Shown: one piece after another, positions 46,505 through 58,609 of the stretch
Layout of the letters: every line of letters begins with the position of its first letter
Position numbering within the stretch: the stretch's first letter is position 1
NCBI RefSeq assembly: GCF_000004075.3
Contig: NC_026660.2
Coordinates: 4,030,001 to 4,094,000 of the forward strand
Reading direction: 5' to 3'
Length of the DNA: 64,000 bases
Origin: Cucumis sativus
Lineage: Eukaryota; Streptophyta; Magnoliopsida; Cucurbitales; Cucurbitaceae
Made by a program: the position numbers and the translations under genes
Notes under the pieces: generated by a model
Database searches by the model: none
Told to the model about the DNA's origin: nothing
Seen by the model: only the letters and a program-made list of their open reading frames with translations

Positions 46505-49371
46505 ATGAGGTATCTCTCTCGCTTCTTCATTCATTCTTTTCGTTGCTTGTTCTATACAAAATTATGAGGAAGCGGCGGTGAGTTTCTGTATCTGTTTGAT
46601 TGATTGAAAAGTTTATGGAAATTATTGTGAAGATTTCTCAAACTGGAGTTCGATTGTTGGAGTTTTTTGTTATTGTGATTGTTTCAAACATTTTGATACG
46701 TGATAGTACTTGGAAAGTGAGTCGTCTTTAGTTTTTTGCGTGCTGAAGTAGTCAACTAGAAGTAGGATGATCGGCTTCAATATTTCACTTTCTATATATA
46801 GTGCTAAACTCACACTTGAGGATTAAGGATTCCTGATCGCTAGTAGAATGTGAAAATGACGGCTGATCTTTTTCCCCTTGCAAACTCCAATGTTGTTAAT
46901 GTTGTGTTCAAATCAGATTCCTGTACTAGGCGAAGTATCATTCTACCCTATGGATCTGTTGTTGGTCCATTTACTTGGAAACAATGTTTACGAATTGTTG
47001 ATTCTCTTATTCTGTTGTAGTTTAAGATTGTAGCTCATTTGAATTTGAGAGGTTTTATTGAATATGGACTATGATGGTTATCCATAGCTATTCGATCATA
47101 AACGTGGGACAGAATCATCTTTTGTCTTAAAAAAATGATTCTTCTTCGAAGGTTAAATTGCAAAATTTGCTGCTTCTCTATAGTTTGAATGAATGTTTTA
47201 TCAAATCATGAGGACTAAATTTTGACTCACTGTTGAACAAAAAGGAGAGCTCCTTACCCAATGTCGGGATCCTTGTTGAGGATATTACTTTTGTTGTGAA
47301 TTCTGTTAACACCTCACTTTCTTGTCATATCTATATAGAGAAGAACAAATCTGCTCATGCTATTGCAACTTTAGAATTCTCTCACTATTGTCCTTTATTT
47401 TGAAAAGATGTCTTTTATGCTTGTATTCTCTCTCTCATCTGCAATGAGTGAGTGAGAGAGTGATTGGTTTTAGTTGTTCGTCAATTATCTTATCTAAAAA
47501 GAACTACAGGGAACAAATTTTAATTTTCTGATTTGTTTTTTTGTTTATCAAACTTACAGCAGGCACCCTACCTTAAGATGGGCACAAACATCAGATAGGC
47601 TATTCATAACAATTGACTTGCCAGATGCTCAGGATGTGAAGCTTAAGTTAGACCCTGAAGGGAAATTTTGCTTTTCTGCCGTTAGTGGAACAGAGAAGAT
47701 TCCATATGAAGTTGATATTGATCTATATGATAAAGTTGACATAAATGTATATGATGAATTTCATTATCATTTTGCTTTGCACTCTTCATTTTTGTTGTTT
47801 TGTTGAATATTAGTGTCTAATTGTTGAAACACAACAATGGCAGGAGAGCAAGGCTAGTATTGGCATGAGAAACATCCTGTATTTGATAGAAAAAGCTGAA
47901 AAGAAGTGGTGGAGTAGATTGTTGAAGCAAGAGGGGAAACCTCCTGTGTTTGTGAAAATTGATTGGGACAAATGGATCGATGAAGATGAGGAAAAAGGAG
48001 ATAATTGTGAGTTGTTTCTTTAAATGAACTTGTTTTGTTTAGATCTTGTTTGTTAACCATTTTGTTTTTTTGTTTTAAAAAATTAAGTATATTTTCAAAA
48101 TTGGACTTGGTGGTATAAACGGTTGCTTTTATGGAAAAAATCTATATTTCATTCATTATTTAGTAGGGATACAAGCCTATATATAACCATAGAGAAATAC
48201 ACTTAAGAAAATAATATCAAATAATATCTCCAGAATAATATCTCCTAAGAATAATCTAATTATATTAATACTCTCCCTCAAACTCAAGGTTGAAATCACA
48301 AACTTGAGTTTACTAAGAACTAAGAAAAGAAACAATATATTTAGAATAGAATAAAAAACCCGAAGAACAGATACACAAAGAACTTCTAGGTTAGAACAAA
48401 CCCATGAAAAACTTCTGGGATAGAAACATAGATCCTCGTATAGAGATCTATAACAGAACCTAGGAAGAACGAAACAAGAACTTCGAGGGGCAAAATGAAA
48501 GAGCAAAACTGAAGCAAAGTAGAATCAAAGCTGGACAAAAACAGGGTCGGAATTGGACAGAAGTGTTTTGTCAGATCATAATGGAACTGAACGAACTAAA
48601 CTAGAGCAAGTCAGAATCAGATTAAACGAGAAATCTGGGGCGAACAGAACGGAAACTGAACTGAATGGAGCAGACCAGAATAATATCTTCTAAGAATAAT
48701 CTAATTAATTAATATAAACATCATTTTTCAAAAGTTTTTAGAAGCAAAAGAATTGAAATTCTTAGCTAAATAGCTAGAAAAGAGAGTTACTTTTTTATTT
48801 TAAATTTTCAGATTTTGTTTTGATATTTGTATACATTTGTAAAAAGTATATTATAAAATAATCGCCGATTGAAAACTCTAAGGTAGAATGAGTATTTATA
48901 GACTTAATTTGCAAAAACTAAAAAAACATTATGAAATGGAGCTATTGTCTGTTGGCAAACTTTTGTTCAAGAGTCTTTCTTACCCTGCCATTCCAACACG
49001 CAGCTGGAAATGATATGGACTTTAGCAGCTTGGACTTTTCGGTAAGTTCAATTATTATTCGTTTTAAATTAGAGCTTAAACACTATAAGAAGACTTTCTA
49101 ATCACCTTCGATCTTTAGAAACTTGGTCTTGATCCTGGTGGAGGCATGGGTGCTGATGCATTTGGAGAGGATGATGGTTAGTTTGAGCTTGAAAATGTTT
49201 CTAATATATATTCATGTGCATATTAAATCCGTTTGTGTCTATGCAGAAGATGACAATGACATCGACGATGAGGGTGAAAATAAAGAAGGGGAAAAAGTTG
49301 ATCAAACACCTCTTGCAGGGCCTATTAATGAGTCTGGTTCTTCAAGCAAAGAACCTGATGCTAAAGCTTAA
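46505..49371 (+). CDS. p23-type HSP90 co-chaperone (CS domain protein)
   Basis: p23 proteins bind the ATP-closed form of HSP90 and slow its ATPase during client folding in cytosol and nucleus. Six coding exons join in frame: 46505-46509, 47560-47746, 47844-48006, 49004-49041, 49119-49176, 49247-49371 (576 nt, 191 residues). Exon 1 contributes only ATG AG; the Ser codon is completed across the intron, giving MSRHPTLRWAQTSDRLFITI as in plant p23. The CS beta-sandwich spans about 4-105 (LDPEGKFCFSAV, ESKASIGMRNILYLIEKAEK). The p23 signature WDKWIDEDEE is at 105-114. A flexible tail follows with MDFSSLDFSKLGLDPGGGMG and a strongly acidic end. The Gly-Met repeats of Arabidopsis p23-1 are nearly absent, so it is closer to a short form. 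Intron 3 contains a copia-like remnant. Confidence 0.93.
48140..48720 (-). mobile_element. Copia-like LTR element remnant in p23 intron 3
   Basis: On the minus strand a polypurine tract (TTTGAGGGAGAG, plus 48271-48282) is followed by TATTAATATAATTAGA, as at the 3' LTR of copia elements. A 41-bp block beginning CCAGAATAATATCT(C/T)CTAA occurs at 48230-48270 and again at 48675-48716, consistent with the two LTRs. The internal part (48283-48674) is short and non-coding. The right LTR seems truncated. It may be a TRIM-like or deleted element. Confidence 0.55.
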
Positions 49372-50266
49372 GCTCAAGCTCATAACGACTTAGTTCAAGG
49401 TAAAAGGATTGGATATGGCATAACATAGCTGAGACTTTGGATTGTTCATATTATCTTTGCATTTAGTTTTAATTTTTAAGAAATTTTTCATTCGGAAGAG
49501 TATGTTTTAGTTTTAGGATTGTTGCATACTGTACTTTATTACTTGATGATGATGTGTGATATTACTAAGTCTTGTTATTTAGCACTTCGTTTTTCCACCC
49601 TGCTTATTTTGTGAACTTGCAATTTCACGGGAAAAAACTTCAATCAAATAAACCCAATTTTAAATTTAGAACAAAATTTCTTAATACAAATTGGATATGC
49701 GTCACTATAGTTACTCACTCAGTACATCTATGATTAGATTATATATTCAATATAATCAGTTGGTCATTTTGTCATACCTTTTTATCCCACAACCATTCCT
49801 CTTGTGCAAGTTTATAGTCTATAATCAAAGAATTAAATAAATTAACTTCATTTTCTTTTACAATTGAGTCAATGCAGTTAGAAATAAAGCACAAAGCATG
49901 AGGCTTGAAATATGTTGGGAAAATGAATAACAAAAAAATGCCTGCTTGACGACCAAGTTAGTTTCTAGGTTGAAATTTCAATTTCAATTTCTATCCCTGC
50001 ATTTATCCAAGTAATTAAAACACACAGAAGAATCAAATGCAATTTTCAATTCAAAACTCCGTCTCAAATTTGCAACTAATGAACTGTCAAATCCCTACAA
50101 TCAGTACACTCACAACTAAACAGCTTCTTTTTTTTCTTTTTTTTTGACATGAATAAAGATTGAAAAACGTAATCAAATTCAAATCACAAACTGTTACAAA
50201 GTAGAAAAATGACTTACAACTGTCCACCGGTTCGCTGTGCCAATTCGGGTTCTGTATAATCAGTGG
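49372..50266. other. Convergent 3' regions of p23 and capping protein beta
   Basis: The two genes converge here. It contains both 3' UTRs, AT-rich, with no additional gene. A T-rich stretch (50125-50145) sits near the end of the capping-protein gene. Confidence 0.5.
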
Positions 50267-53200
50267 TCACTTGTCGGGCAATTTCATATGCACCACTTCT
50301 GAGGGTGGCCGCAAGGTGCAAACCATCTCTTTTGTTTTCCCAAAATATACCTATTAAGGGTACCACCATCGCATAATTTCAATCATTCGTATGGTCAAAA
50401 CTTGTGCCTTGAAAAGGGCATAAGGTTCCAGAGATGTCAAACCGAGAGAGACAAAGTATCGGGAGACAAAATTTTACCTGATCGAGTGAATTCCTCAGCT
50501 TACTTTCCATTTCTTCGATCATTCGACCCATGTTACAAAGATGGCCTTCTGCAACTGAGAGCTTCATCTTCATCTACAGTGGTGGTGGAACCAGAATATT
50601 ATAGCATTTTTTAAAATAAGAAACCATGCTTTCATTGGGATAGATGAAAGGATATAGAAAGAACATAATTGAAAAAAGAAAAGCAAATAAAATAAACCCA
50701 CACTCGGTTACAGTATTATTATAGTATTATAGATGCGAGGTAGAATGCATAAGCATGGATGAAATAAAAACCCTCGAACTAACATGGTAGAGCAACAGTC
50801 GCAGGCATATATTTGTTATCGACTCAGTATAGAGGCAGATGATTAATCAATCTAAACATACAACAGGAAAAGAAAACATGTAATGGTTCAGTACAGGCTT
50901 TAATTTTAATTCCATTATGAAAAGAATCCAAGATACTAGATGGCCACTATTATCTTAATGTTCTTGTTCCGTAATTGCCTAAACTACTCATTCGAACAGT
51001 CAATCGCACGAATGGAACAAAAGAAGATGACAATGAAGCTTTTAGGCTTTGCAAAAATTTTCTGGAAGGAGTGGCTCCCACCCCGTCTTTTGGTAATTCT
51101 TCCTTCGAAATATATTTTCTTTTAAATAATGGAGCCGGAGCCTTTTGCACTATACTAGGAGGGACTCATGCCCATCCCAAGACCTAGGAGAGATCAAGAG
51201 TTTTTGGAATTAAGCAACTTGGGACCTCTAAGCCAGTAGGACCAAAAGACTCCAAGCTCTTACCATGGTCATTGAGGACCTCCAAAATCAACTATTTGAA
51301 TTTTTAAATATAGAGAGAGAGAGACACCCACACACACATCCTTGAGTGTCTGGATTAGCTTGCATGGACCTCAACTAATCTCACGGGACAATCCACTTGC
51401 CTCTACAACATTATCAAGCCAACAAAACTCGTAAGAGATTAAATCCTAGGTAGGTAGCCTATCCACTAGGCGTTGAACCCCCCCTCCCTCTAAGTTCTTT
51501 ATTATACCCATGACTTGTACCAATTGACCACTAGATCAACTCATGATGGTTACTAATACTAATTGAATCTAAATAGTCGAATTATAAAATTCATTCTAAA
51601 GTACCTGTCTTCTAATTGAACCAGACAAACTAAAAGTCCCTGCAGCATTGTTATCTGTCGTCAATGATAGCATGACTGTACTTGTTAGACAATAGCTAGC
51701 TGTACCCTCATCTTCTAGTCTCACCTGAATTTAGTCAAGAGATGGGCAGAGTACATAAACAATCCAAAATCTAGTAGATGATCTTTTATCAATGGAAAAA
51801 AAGATACCTCAATAACATGAATGGCATCCCATGCTCCCTCTTGTAGAAATCCCCTTCGACCATGACCAGTCTTTGAGCCATCTTTATCCTCAGAAAACAT
51901 CACATGATCAAACGTTCACTTTGATTAATGCTCACAATTCATGCATTGGTTAGTCTTACCTTTCTTTATCAAAAAACAGCCGACAAAACTTTCCTCATCA
52001 TCTTCCCACATATACACAGATGAAATGCCACCTTCATAATACCTGACCAATCATTTGTTAAAGCAGCTGTCTTAAGAAATACATAATCACACAAGGACAT
52101 TGATTGTTAAATTGAACAGGGCAGGTTCTATTTTTGGGCTTGGACGGAACTGGGTAGATTCTATGTTTTTCATAGAAATAAATAATCGCCCTAGAAAATG
52201 CCTCTTGAATCTAGAAGTGTACACTGGCTGCAGATAGTATCTAAAATGTATGGGAGTATTCTATTGCACAAGGGTCAAAAAGGAAGCAAGCAAAGGACCT
52301 CACTGGTCACGATAGATTGTGAATACTTCATTTGCTTCAATTTCAAGTTTCCGCAACTCTATAGATGGCATAGCTCCATCTTCCAATGGTGGATGATATT
52401 TGTTCGACCACGGTGATCTATATGGCAAGAAAAGAATACAGCATAAATAAAACATTGACAAAAGATACCATTAGAAACAGAAAATATACTGGCCATTAAG
52501 CTACTTTTTAATCAACCAAACCTTACATCATGCCGTCATATTTTTTTATAGGAAAAAAAACCTCAATATTCCTAAACTTAATATGCCGTCCTATTCCTAA
52601 ACTCAATATTCTTATATTCATTTCTGTTATATATTTGTCAACAGAATCGGTACTGAAAGGCTGTTAGTGTTATGTTTGTTAGCTTATAACCGGTGGTAAA
52701 CTGTAAAACAGCCATCCTAGACTCGAAGATTTTTTCTTACACTGAAAGCCCTTCACAAATCATGTAATAATTGCTTGCATACAACGGACTCATATATAAC
52801 GGAAAAAATCGGATTTACATAATGCATAACCACTGGCTATACCTATCTAGTAGATAAGTACGAACACACATGGAATTCTGAAACATGCAAAGAACTTGTA
52901 GGAATACATTTCACAGTGCTACTCATTACTGGAACAGTTAACATCTTAGCCTCAAACATTGAGGAAAATATCAAAATATCTATTAACTGAGGAAACCTTG
53001 GTAAAACTATTGATATGCATATAACTGAAGCTAGGTGCACAAATCCTGCAAAATGGATCTACGTACATACCTATATGAATCTGCATCTCTGTTGTATTCG
53101 CACAAAATGAATTCCTTCCCATTGTCCACATCACATATAACCTGTAAATGTTGTGATTTCTCATTCAGAAAACTAGGGAACTTAAGTTTATTTTAACAAG

Positions 53201-53830
53201 TTGAAGCACTGCCAATGCGGGGAAGAGGGTTGAAGAAATGTAAGTTTTCATACACCAAAGGCGATTAGGAAAAAAGGTGATCAGCAATCAGCAGAGTAGT
53301 AATAAAATAACCCAGGAAAGGGCCATGAGTAACAATAAGTGGGGAACTCCTATTACCTCATTATTTAAACAACCAAAACCTTGTAAATGAAGTCAAAGAT
53401 AACTCCAAAGAAAATTAAAGAATCACTCTTGATTATTCAACCATGCCACCGCAAAAACATTCATCCTTCAAACCCAAGCTAATTAAAACCAGCAACCATA
53501 ATTACAAATATAGTAGTTAGGGAAATTTGGGTTGAATCCAAACACGATAAAACCAATCGAACTATTTTTTTTAAAAAAAAAATCAAATTAGAACCCTAAA
53601 ACCCGAATAAATAGCCAAAAATGTGAGAAAGAACAAAAACAGAAGGCTGATAAAAAGAAATTTGAAAATAACAAAAAAGGAAACAGAAGAAACAGCATCA
53701 CCTGAAGAGGCTGGTCAACCTGGGAAAGCAGATCGGAAGAATGGTGAGGTAAGAGAGTAAGAAGAGCGGAAAGAGCGGTTTCGGAGTGCTTTGGAGGCAT
53801 TCTCCTCATCAATCCCATGGCCGCTTCCAT
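50267..53830 (-). CDS. CPB: F-actin capping protein subunit beta
   Basis: The alpha/beta capping heterodimer binds actin filament barbed ends and stops subunit exchange. Eight exons join in frame: 53702-53830, 53071-53141, 52304-52417, 51960-52042, 51808-51881, 51605-51724, 50478-50573, 50267-50350 (771 nt, 256 residues, the same length as I recall for Arabidopsis CPB). The sequence starts [20 protein letters not shown], which is typical. It contains the family blocks [59 protein letters not shown] and, at the C-terminal actin-binding tentacle, [20 protein letters not shown]. No missing conserved blocks. A stop after LPDK gives a short tail. Intron 6 carries a SINE. Convergent with p23. The downstream continuation of the frame past the stop is not part of the gene. 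Confidence 0.96.
51340..51560 (-). mobile_element. SINE-like retroposon in capping protein intron 6
   Basis: The minus strand shows an A-box-like start (TGATCTAGTGGTCAATTGG, about 51516-51535) and a B-box-like GGTTCAACGCC (about 51468-51478). These are the pol III promoter elements of tRNA-derived SINEs. The 3' part shares AACTAATCTCACGGGACAA and AAACTCGTA.GA.ATTAAATCC with the copy at 57765-57890. Ends and target duplication are not resolved. Confidence 0.6.
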
Positions 53831-56179
53831 ATTTTTGAATACAACAACACAAGGAAACACAAATGATGAAATGAGAACAGAAATGGAAGGGATAAATGGA
53901 ATTGAAAGTGAAAATGAAATGTGGTTTTTCTGCGGAGAGAAGAGGAAGAGGGTCTCGTTTGATTTGATCAGAGCTTCCCTCGCGGGAACCGGAAGATCTT
54001 TCTCTCTACTTCGCCCGTTCGGATAAATATATATAATTATATTGTAAATTATTGAGAGATTGTAAGGCAATAAGTAGTTTAATAATTATTGATTGTGTAG
54101 TTGTTTTAATTAACAGCGCCGGAGTTGGTTACCCCACTAATTTACTATCACCCTAAATAAATCAAAATAAGTTTATTCTTCAAATTATTTACAAAAATAT
54201 AGTCTAATTTTAGACCAAATTTAGATGTTATATAATAAACAATGTATATACCTTCGTCCATCCAAAAAATTATTAAAAGTGAGTTTCGAGTTGTGATTCA
54301 GACAAAAAAAATCTACCTATTAATTAGTTTTCTTTATACATATTGATATTATATATACGATAAAGTTGTGAAGGCTTGAATATTATCTAAATCTATATTA
54401 AATCCATCTCTGTATATACAGTTAGCAATAAGTTGTTGATTTATGTCATTTAGAAAGTTTCTATTGTGTTTGCTTATACATTATTGTGAATAGGTGCTAC
54501 CTCAAATCATTTAAATACGTTATTTATATTTATTTAGATAAGAGCTTGTAATAAAATTAAACTTTAAAATAAAATATTCTAAAAGAATGGATGAATTCTT
54601 TCCATCTCTTTGAAATTCTCTTTTTAATTTTGAAAGTTATCGTAAGCGGAGATTTTCTGCGTAAAACTATTTTTTGATTATTTTTTTGAAAAAAATCAAA
54701 GGTTTTTTTAAACTAAAAATTTTAATTAAATAATTAATTTTCATGGTTAATTCTTTTCTTCAGATGGCTAATTCCTCTTGAAATTTTTTTAAACCTCTTT
54801 TCTTATGAAATGAAATTTCATGTGGGGTTTCTTAAGAATAATAGTAACAGAAAAAAGAAACAAAATATTTTATAAGAATTCATCACAACACAATTATGTC
54901 AATTTTATCATTTTTAACCATTTCCAAAATGTTTTTTTATTTATCAAGGTATTTAATTATTCATACATACAAATTTTTCAACAATCAAAATAATCACAAT
55001 AATTTTATTAATCTCATAAATCAACACTTCTACTATTTGATAAAATGAGATTTTAGATGTGAAATATAGATAAGACTATATAAAAATCTTTCAAAATGGA
55101 AAATTATTCATTTGGATGGGGGATGAGATGTCAATTCGGCAGTAAAAGACAAAATTCAATTTGTTTGATTTTATTTGTGAAGTATAAATATTTTGTCAAA
55201 TATTTTATTTTTGACAATTTCTCTTATTTTTTTTTATGTATAACACTCAGTAAATTCATAACCAACATGTAGCAAGCATTTCATATTTTTTTTTAAAAAT
55301 TAAGTTTTTCGATTTTTACCATAATTATATATATTTCTTGAGTACCATAGTTGAATTCAATAAAATTATTAAAGCAAAAACTAATTTTTAAAAGAAAAAC
55401 CGGCAAACAAAAGAAAATAGAATAATTGGCAAAATATTGTAATAAATTTTGTCTCAATTTTTTATAGTTTTCAAAATATAACTTGATTTTTTAAGCAATT
55501 GGTTAAAGAAAAAGTAAACAATGAAAGAAAGAAATTTAGAAATGAATAATGTTTTTAGGCTTAATTTTAGGGAATGAGACCTTGATTTTTAAAGGATCGT
55601 GGTGGAAGCACACAATTTTAGTGTATCCAATTTTTACTACTAATAATGATAGAAAATTGACTAAGGTCTTGTCCAATATGAGCTGTGTTTGCCTTCAATC
55701 TACTCTTTCCTTCTTCATAAAAAGAAGGGAAAAATATGAGTAAAAAAAACCTCTTCTAAGTTTAATTAAAGATGAAACTGCAACTTGCAAGTAACTTAGA
55801 AAGTACTTCTTTCTTGTATTTATTTTCTCAAAATGGACTGACATTATAGTTGTTGTTGTTATTTGAGCCCATTTCCTAATTACACAAAGAGAATTAAGTG
55901 AAAGAAAGGTTAGATAACAATAATCTATTGTTCAATCTGGTATCAATATCGACCAGAAGATTGAGGAAAGAATCATTACACTTTTCTTGAATAAGGTTAA
56001 AGTAAAATTATAATTAACTTTTGTTTTCTTTCTTGACCACAATTCCACTTTTTTGACCTTACTATGGGCTCTGGGCTCTCTTAATTGGTAAGGCTATTAC
56101 GTGTTGATATCATGGTGGACGGAGAGTCTCACCACTCAGTGCAGATCCCGAATTTAAACTTTGAAACTAAAAATAAGTA

Positions 56180-56452
56180 TGATAGATGAAAATCAAGCAA
56201 ACTAACCAAACTGAAGTCAATCAATCCGTTTCGATTTGAAAAAAACTCAATTATTTTTCAAAAAAGACAAATCGACTCCACCAATAATCTCAACTTGAAA
56301 AGACAAATCGACTCCACCAATAATCTCAACTTGAAAAGACAAATCGACTCCACCACCAATGATCTCAACTTGAACATTCACTAAACCAACTATAGTTAGT
56401 TTAACAATTGTTTAGTTGAAAAATCAACTTTTAACTCCTATGATCATCCCTA
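56180..56452. mobile_element. hAT-type MITE, copy 2, with internal 36-bp tandem repeat
   Basis: Shares ACCAAACT.AAGT, a TGAACATT..C..AACC.ACTAT segment followed by GGTTAGTTT-like bases, and the terminal ATCATCCCTA with copy 1 at 19185-19496. Inside, a 36-bp unit (AGACAAATCGACTCCACCAA and on) starts at 56265, 56301 and 56337; the third has a 3-bp insertion. The left end is not clear. Confidence 0.5.
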
Positions 56453-56614
56453 ATCGGTTATTTTCACCTTTTCTTTTCATTTCAGTTTTATCCCTTTTTG
56501 GGATTAATGTGGTTCTACTTATCTAATGAAGCAACTTCGAATTTCCTAAATTGCAGAACTTTTCATCTATAATAATTAGATAAATGAGGTGTTATAATTT
56601 TATGAGTAGCCATA

Positions 56615-56645
<31 letters not shown>

Positions 56646-57764
56646 TGACAGTTGCCAATCAATAATTAGTTAAATTATTCCAATATTCATCGTTTCTTCA
56701 ATTATACTTGACTTTGAAAAGTCAAATTTGCCTTTAGAACTTTGAGATTTGTGAAAAGAATGTCCTTGAAGAGGCTTTTTTTGTTAATATATATGAAAAC
56801 TGGTACAGTAAAAACAAAAGGTATATGTGACAATATCTATAACCATTCATGTAAATTGATGGACAACCGATGTGTATAGTTTTTTACATAAACAATTTTA
56901 AAGATATCAACATTAAACTTATTCTATAGAATTGTAAATCATATCATCTTCTAATTTTTTTTCATCCGGAGAAAGGAAAAAAAGAGAAAATGCTCTTCAA
57001 GGATAGTTTTTAAACAAATTTCGATTGGCACGAGTGAATATGGAACTTTTGTAAGTCTAGAAGTATAAAAGAAACCTATCCCAAAGTTCAGAGGTGTTTT
57101 TGTATAATTTAACCTAAATTTTAGTTTAGAAACATACCTTCAAGTGGAATAAAGTATCTCCAACTATTTTTCAAAAATAATAAATTATGCGATAGAAAAA
57201 GAAAAAGAAAACAAGTTAAACATTTACATAGTTGGGAACATAAAGATAGAACAAACAGCACAGAACCATGAGTAGTCATTGTCAACGTGGTTAATAAAAG
57301 TAAAACCATAAAGATGTGAAGAATAATAATTGGAAGGAAAAGGGGACAGAGCAAGTGAGAAAAATGATTTGGTCTAAGTTAATGCACCTGGATTCATGAT
57401 GTTGGTACATGTTTGATGTTTGGGTCTGCTTGGCCTTTCACCTTTTTCTTTAAACATCTCTTCTTCCCTTCATCACCAGACGCTCATCATTGCTGCTTCT
57501 TCTCTTTTAATGTTTGAGTGTTCAAGCTCTTCCAAAACTACAGATACAGTCGTTATTGAAGTTACTCCAACTCATTTTATACTTAACCATCAAATTTGAA
57601 ACTGTTTCAGAGTTTATGAAAATTAAACTTATAAACACTTCTTTCATCTTAAATTTTCTGTCTTGTTTTCTACTTTTTAACAATATTCATAAAAAACCAA
57701 GTTCTTCAAACTAAAAACAAAGAAAGTAAAAGATAGAAATAGTGTTTATAAGTTTCTTTTTATA

Positions 57765-57890
57765 ACCAGGAGTGTCAAGGCCAACTTAACTCAACTAATC
57801 TCACGAAACAACCTGTCTAACCCAACAACATTTGATACTCAAAGAAACTCGTAGAAAATTAAATCCAACCTAGCAATTGTGTCATTCGAG
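57765..57890 (-). mobile_element. SINE-like fragment related to 51340-51560
   Basis: Contains CTCAACTAATCTCACGAAAC, CCTGTCTAACCCAACAACAT and AAACTCGTAGAAAATTAAAT in the same order and orientation as the SINE in the capping-protein intron. The pol III promoter half appears lost at its right end, where LINE sequence begins. Confidence 0.5.
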
Positions 57891-57894
57891 AGGG

Positions 57895-58600
57895 TTGTGG
57901 ACCATCCAAAGGAAAGAAAGATTTTCTTCCAAAACCTCACGGCAAAGTGACAGTGTAAAAAAAGATTTTAGATGAGTCGGCCAGCTTTGCAGATGACACA
58001 ACAATGGGAGAGGTGGCCTTATAGGGAAGCCAGGCTTGAAGTTTGTCTGAAGTGTTTATAGCAGCGTGACTATGACTAATTTTTCAAAGGAAAAATTTGA
58101 TCTTTCTTGGGTAAAAATCATTCCATATGGCACCATGGAAGGGATGTTCGGGGGAGTTCACATCAGAACCCAAATCATAGGCAAGGGATTTTGTGATGAT
58201 GTAGCCTTTGTTGTCCAGCTTCCCAAATTCATTTATCTTTCAATGCCAAGAGGTGTATGCTATGAAGGATGTTCATGAGGTCAAGCCACTCGTTAATCTC
58301 TTCATCCTTCAAATTTCTTCTAAATTTGAGAGACCACCCATGTCTACGGTCTCGAATGCCATGGAAGCCCCCTTTTGTGTGGACAGATTGTAAAATCTGG
58401 AATAGAAAACCTTGAGGGTGGAGGGTTTAATCCTTCTCTCACTCCATAAGGAGGTGTTTTTGCCTGTGCCCACGTTAATTTTGACTCATCTTTGATGAGG
58501 GTCATGAATTTCAAGGGTTTAAAGTTTATTTTTAAAAACCAAAAACCAAAAATAGTTTTCAAATGAGACTCAAATTGGTCTGAATCCAATAATTGATCCA
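57895..58600 (-). mobile_element. L1-type LINE fragment (zinc-binding zf-RVT region)
   Basis: The minus strand reads, across stops and frameshifts, EEINEWLDLM-like sequence, then AIWNDFYPRKIKFFL, SDKLQAWLPYKATSP and LFLHCHFAVRFWKKIFLSFG. These correspond to the post-RT region and the zf-RVT zinc-binding region (C..C..HLFLHC...W) of plant LINE ORF2. Inactive. Confidence 0.65.
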
Positions 58601-58609
58601 CTAATTATA

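Noticed and set aside
47014..47560. Additional coding exon within p23 intron 1
   Set aside because: No open segment with suitable splice sites keeps the p23 frame; the 5-nt exon 1 joins exon 2 exactly.
53588..53701. Extension of the first capping-protein exon beyond 53702
   Set aside because: A canonical donor at 53701/53700 and the following exon restore the conserved sequence; the extension is intronic.
53817..54026. 69-codon plus-strand ORF overlapping the capping-protein start
   Set aside because: It is antisense to exon 1 and the 5' UTR, with composition expected of a shadow frame.
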